The position numbers and the translations under genes were made by a program. This document shows positions 41,498 to 44,763 of a stretch of 44,763 nt of DNA, one piece after another (the stretch's first letter is position 1; each line of letters begins with the position of its first letter). A model generated the notes under the pieces. The model was not told the DNA's origin and did not search any database. It saw only the letters and a program-made list of their open reading frames with translations. This DNA comes from UBA993 sp964436815 (GTDB lineage Bacteria > Bacillota > Dethiobacteria > DTU022): positions 1-44,763 of the forward strand of contig CAYTER010000016.1 of assembly GCA_964436815.1 (NCBI GenBank). Direction: 5' to 3'.

Positions 41498-43228
41498 TTG
41501 CCAGGCCAAAATGTTGACAGATACACAGCTGCCGATGCGCTGACAGATACCCTGGTTGACGCAGGGGTATCCTACATTTTTATTAATACGGGAACTGACT
41601 ATCCCCCGATCATTGAAAGCTGGGCCAAGTATGAACAAAAAGGCCTGCCGAAACCTAAAATCATCATCTGCCCCCACGAAATGGTGGCGCTCAGCGCCGC
41701 CCAGGGTTACGCCCAGGCCACGGGTAAAGCACAGGCTGTTTTTGTGCATGTTGACGTGGGCACGCAAAACCTTGGCGGTTCAATTCACAATGCTTACCGC
41801 TGCCGGGTGCCGGCTTTTATCCTGGCCGGAGTGTCACCGATTACGATCGAAGGAGAGCTGAAGGGAACTCGCACCTCGCCGATTCAATTCCTGCAGAATG
41901 TCCATGACCAGGCCGGCATCGTGCGGGAATATACCAAGTGGTATTACGAACTGAGGACCGGTAAAAATATTCAACAGGTTGTCTGCCGGGGTCTGCAGAT
42001 CGCTCACAGCGATCCGCAGGGACCGGTCTATATGATGGCCGCCCGCGAATTACTGGAAGAAGAAATTACACCCCACAAACCGGACATCAGGCGCTGGGGG
42101 GCGATCAAGAAAAGCGGTCTAGCCGAAGATTCAGTGGAGCAGATCTCCAACGCGCTCCTTGGAGCAAAAAAACCGGTCATGATCACCTCTTACCTGGGGC
42201 GCAACCCACAGTGCGTAGCCGAACTGGTGAAATTAAGTGAACGCCTCGCCATACCGGTGGTGGAAGTCTTCGCCCAGTTCATGAATTTTCCCGCCAAACA
42301 CCCGCTTCACGGCGGCTGCAAACCACAGGCTGCGATTGCCGAAGCAGACCTGATCCTGATTATTGACAGCGACCTGCCCTGGATACCAGCTCAGGCAGCA
42401 CCGAATCCAAACGCCGAAGTGCTGTACCTTGATGTCGACCCACTTAAAGAAAATACACCGCTCTGGTATATCCCGGCTGATGGGTACTTCAAGGCGGACT
42501 CCTATGAAGCGCTCAAACAGATCAACAGGAAGCTTGACGCTGTAAAACTACCCGATCCTTCCCTGCTGGCTGACCGGCGAAAAGCGGCAGAAGCAGCACA
42601 CCGGAAGCGCATGCTGACCTTAAGAGAGGCGGAGCAGATGCAGGAAGTATTAACGCCGGAATTTATTGCCGCCACCTTAAATGAAGTACTGGGTGACGAC
42701 GACATTATTCTCGATGAAACCACTTCTTACCAGCCCCTGCTGGAACAGCATATCCACCGCAATAAACCGGGTACCAAGTTTATGAGTGGGGGCAGCGCCC
42801 TGGGCTGGTTTGGCGGCGCGGCGATCGGCGTTAAGCTGGCCAATCCCGGAAAAAATGTCATTGCCCTGACTGGTGATGGCACCTATATTTTTTCGGTGCC
42901 CACCGCTGCCTACTGGGTCGCCGGCAAGTATAAAACACCTTTTATGACTGTAATCTTTAACAACCAGGGCTGGGGAGCCGCGCAGCTGGCGGCAATAAGG
43001 GAGCATCCCGAAGGGTACGCCGTTTCGAACGATACATTCTGGACCTCTATCAATCCGCCGGCAGAGCTGGAGCAGGTAGCCCGGGCGGCAGGAGGCGCAT
43101 TTACCAGGGTCGTAACCAAACCGGAGGCCTTAAAAAAAGCTCTCCTGGAAGGCTTGGAAGCTACCCAGCAGGGCCGGTGCGCAGTAATAAACATGATCTT
43201 GCCGCCGATTTCCGGCCAGGCAACCTAG
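41498..43228 (+). CDS. Thiamine-diphosphate-dependent enzyme of unknown substrate
   Basis: A 576-residue protein of the acetolactate synthase/benzoylformate decarboxylase superfamily. The catalytic Glu is in CPHEMVALSAAQGYAQATG, and the ThDP/Mg motif is in TGDGTYIFSVPTAAY...FNNQGWGAAQ near 460-500. The middle domain (about 190-330) is present; the Ser/Gly-rich GGSALGWFGGAAIGVKLA precedes the ThDP motif. TTG 41498 is the start chosen, since AAGGAG lies 8 bases upstream. It is not related by operon to other amino-acid genes; it is divergent from the methyltransferase operon, so the two may share regulation. The reaction is unknown: decarboxylation or carboligation of a 2-oxo acid are both possible. 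Confidence 0.85.
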   Translation: MPGQNVDRYTAADALTDTLVDAGVSYIFINTGTDYPPIIESWAKYEQKGLPKPKIIICPHEMVALSAAQGYAQATGKAQAVFVHVDVGTQNLGGSIHNAYRCRVPAFILAGVSPITIEGELKGTRTSPIQFLQNVHDQAGIVREYTKWYYELRTGKNIQQVVCRGLQIAHSDPQGPVYMMAARELLEEEITPHKPDIRRWGAIKKSGLAEDSVEQISNALLGAKKPVMITSYLGRNPQCVAELVKLSERLAIPVVEVFAQFMNFPAKHPLHGGCKPQAAIAEADLILIIDSDLPWIPAQAAPNPNAEVLYLDVDPLKENTPLWYIPADGYFKADSYEALKQINRKLDAVKLPDPSLLADRRKAAEAAHRKRMLTLREAEQMQEVLTPEFIAATLNEVLGDDDIILDETTSYQPLLEQHIHRNKPGTKFMSGGSALGWFGGAAIGVKLANPGKNVIALTGDGTYIFSVPTAAYWVAGKYKTPFMTVIFNNQGWGAAQLAAIREHPEGYAVSNDTFWTSINPPAELEQVARAAGGAFTRVVTKPEALKKALLEGLEATQQGRCAVINMILPPISGQAT

Positions 43229-43296
43229 CCGGCGCGGCTTGTGCTTATTTATATTCGACAATTTCATGACTTCCCAGAATACTATTATCTTTTAAT

Positions 43297-43512
43297 TTAC
43301 TTCCCGATTTTAATACGGTAACCTTCGTCTTCCGGCTTTATGTCCAGGACCTTCCACCCCTGGGCACCCGTCGCCCGGCTTACATTTTCCCGGGCAGTAT
43401 CAGTATCGACTAAAACAGTTAACTCACCCTGACCGGCACCTTTAATGGCATTAACAGTCAAGATCACCGGCTGGGGACATGATAAACCCCTGGCATCAAC
43501 AACATCTGACAT
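43297..43512 (-). CDS. TusA/YedF-family sulfur- or selenium-carrier protein
   Basis: A 71-residue protein with the TusA signature DARGLSCPQPVILT, its Cys-Pro-x-Pro being the sulfur-carrying site, and a C-terminal part (WKVLDIKPEDEGYRIKIGK) matching the small beta-alpha-beta fold. AAGGAGG lies directly before ATG 43512. The YedE-like gene starts upstream of it and ends 22 bases away. TusA-like proteins next to YedE are commonly linked to selenium or thiosulfate metabolism; which one holds here is not decided by sequence. Confidence 0.9.
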   Translation of the reverse strand: MSDVVDARGLSCPQPVILTVNAIKGAGQGELTVLVDTDTARENVSRATGAQGWKVLDIKPEDEGYRIKIGK

Positions 43513-43534
43513 CTTATTACCTCCTTCCAAGGCT

Positions 43535-44620
43535 TTAGGCTGTTTTCCCCTTCATGGTCAAACCGATAAAAATACAAACGGCAAAACCGATTACCAACGC
43601 AACTATACCGCCGGTTGTCGCTCCGGCAGGAGAGCTGGCCAGACCAAAGTTGTGGGCAACGGCGGCACCAACGATCATGCCGACTACAAACACCGCTGCA
43701 TCACCGTCTCCTTCCCCGGAGAGGAAAAGCTGGCGGCCGGGACACCCGCCGGCTAAAGCAAAAGCCAGACCGGCCAAACTCATCCCGGCAAAATTCCAGA
43801 TATGCATGTTGTGAGCCACAGGCTGGCCGACAAAACCAAGGTTAAATTGGCCAAGGACCAGGTTTGTCAGGAAAGCGGCAACAGCCAACGCAACTATGCC
43901 GCCAAAAAGGTGAGTCTGTTTGAACAAAATCAAATCACGGATTGCACCCATGGTGCAAAAACGGCTTTTCTGGGCTACGAAACCAACCGCCAAGCCGGCA
44001 ATCAGCGCAATGATCAGGGGAGCATGCATTGAGCCGGGGCCTTCAACACTGTAAAATAACAGCCTGCTTTGGTTTTCGCCGCTGATCTGCGGGCTGAAAA
44101 GCATTATAACCAAAAAGCCCAGCATAATCAGGGGCATAATCCAACCTGCCGTGGTGTGAGTTTTGCTGGCCCGTCCTAAATTGTAACCATTTCTGAGGAA
44201 GAGGGTCCCGATCCAGATCCCCACAGCCAGACCAGCCAGCCCTAAAATAGCATTCAAATCGCCGCCGGCCAGGCGCAGCAGGGCTCGCCAGGGGCAGCCG
44301 AGAAATACCAGGGCGCCGATCATGGCAAATACACCGAGTAAAAACCTGACGATCGGTGCAGAGCCCATCCTGGATCTGAATTCTTTAAACAAATAGGCTG
44401 ATGCAGTTGAACCGAGGACAAAACCGATTATTTCCGGGCGCATGTACTGGACAGCTGCCGCCCTGTGTAAACCCAGGGCCCCGGCAATATCGCGGCCGAA
44501 ACAGGCCACGCAGATCCCCATATTGGCCGGGTTGCCCCAAAACTGAAGCAGAGAAGCTATAATACCGATGAACAGGCCGACTGAAATAATGCCCCAACGG
44601 GTTGATAAAAATTGTTTCAC
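43535..44620 (-). CDS. YedE-family putative selenium/sulfur transporter
   Basis: A 361-residue polytopic membrane protein of the YeeE/YedE family, with repeated cysteine-containing signatures typical of the family: ICVACFGRDIAGALGLH near the start, VFLGCPWRALLRLAGGD, KSRFCTMGAIRDLILF and LAGGCPGRQLFLSGEGDG. These place conserved cysteines in the membrane path, proposed to pass a sulfur- or selenium-containing ion. The GTG at 44620 is preferred over the ATG pair at 44668/44665, as GGTGGT lies upstream of it and not of the ATGs; the start is not certain. The TusA-like gene follows, so they are one unit. This pairing is often seen with selenoprotein pathways in Clostridia. Confidence 0.85.
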   Translation of the reverse strand: MKQFLSTRWGIISVGLFIGIIASLLQFWGNPANMGICVACFGRDIAGALGLHRAAAVQYMRPEIIGFVLGSTASAYLFKEFRSRMGSAPIVRFLLGVFAMIGALVFLGCPWRALLRLAGGDLNAILGLAGLAVGIWIGTLFLRNGYNLGRASKTHTTAGWIMPLIMLGFLVIMLFSPQISGENQSRLLFYSVEGPGSMHAPLIIALIAGLAVGFVAQKSRFCTMGAIRDLILFKQTHLFGGIVALAVAAFLTNLVLGQFNLGFVGQPVAHNMHIWNFAGMSLAGLAFALAGGCPGRQLFLSGEGDGDAAVFVVGMIVGAAVAHNFGLASSPAGATTGGIVALVIGFAVCIFIGLTMKGKTA

Positions 44621-44763
44621 TGAACTACCACCACCTGTATAAGTTTTATTAAATATTGCATCCATCATTTATTATTCATTAATTGACCATGCAGCATAAA
44701 TAGCAATATTAAATAGGGCTGTTCACAGGTATAGTAAATTTCTATGTGAAAAAAGGGGCAGGT
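44621..44763. other. Upstream region of the YedE gene to the window edge
   Basis: An A/T-rich region without a convincing gene. On the minus strand a possible promoter reads TTTACT, 17 bases, TATTTA. A 6-bp inverted repeat (TTCACA ... TGTGAA) overlaps it. Both are weak. Confidence 0.3.

Overview
The window looks like a chromosomal stretch of an anaerobic, low-to-mid-GC Gram-positive bacterium of the Clostridia (a Peptococcaceae-, Syntrophomonas- or Dethiobacter-like organism; this placement is inferred, no rRNA is present). The reasons are strong AGGAGG-type ribosome binding sites, many TTG starts, lipoproteins with Gmad2/PrcB-type domains, a sigma-54 enhancer-binding regulator of the PrdR/GrdR style, and several corrinoid-dependent methyl-transfer genes. 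No phage, insertion sequence, CRISPR array, tRNA or rRNA was seen. Two runs of exactly 100 N (12950-13049 and 25361-25460) are scaffold gaps, so linkage across them is only as good as the scaffolding.

Layout, left to right. 1-4389 (all minus): a ProX/YbaK tRNA-editing protein, a sigma-54 activator, a BCCT betaine-type transporter and the first codons of a corrinoid protein. The transporter has a textbook -24/-12 promoter at 1893-1907. 4441-9261: an 18-repeat MORN protein, TatC, a membrane-anchored helical-repeat protein, a zinc-ribbon coiled-coil protein and a D-amino-acid aminotransferase. 9349-12900: a pyrrolysine-free MttB-family methyltransferase and a membrane-anchored 5'-nucleotidase. 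13050-20336: an XdhC-type protein, an SDR dehydrogenase, a ThDP enzyme, a Cat1-type CoA transferase, a DUF418 membrane protein and a nitrilase-family amidase. 20373-23977: an ECF-type nickel/cobalt uptake operon with a new-looking lipoprotein. 24140-27590: MnmA, a small secreted protein cut by a gap, carbamate kinase and a PrcB_C/Gmad2-like lipoprotein. 27843-30302 (plus): a PAS-GGDEF-HD-GYP signalling protein. 30291-33349: a Zn uptake operon (znuA-znuC-znuB-zur) with a perfect palindromic operator upstream, divergent from a MetE/UROD-like methyltransferase (33593-34609). 34662-38131: a small OmdA-like protein and a TRAP transporter. 38443-41245: a methyl-transfer operon (AcsE/MtrH-like, corrinoid protein, UroD-like, and a 47-residue small protein). 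41498-44620: a second ThDP enzyme (plus), then TusA-like and YedE-like genes (minus).

Functional reading. Two separate C1-methyl systems are visible. One couples betaine-type uptake to MttB/corrinoid chemistry under sigma-54 control. The other couples a TRAP importer to a three-component demethylase resembling the O-demethylases of acetogens, which would feed methyl-tetrahydrofolate. Nickel and zinc uptake fit an organism that uses the Wood-Ljungdahl pathway (CODH/ACS needs Ni; several methyltransferases need Zn). The 14-18 kb cluster (CoA transferase, ThDP lyase, SDR, XdhC) looks like a small catabolic route for a 2-hydroxy- or 2-oxo-acid, with unknown substrate. The best candidates for something undescribed are the TRAP/UroD/corrinoid/AcsE/47-aa operon and the Zur-palindrome-linked MetE-like gene.
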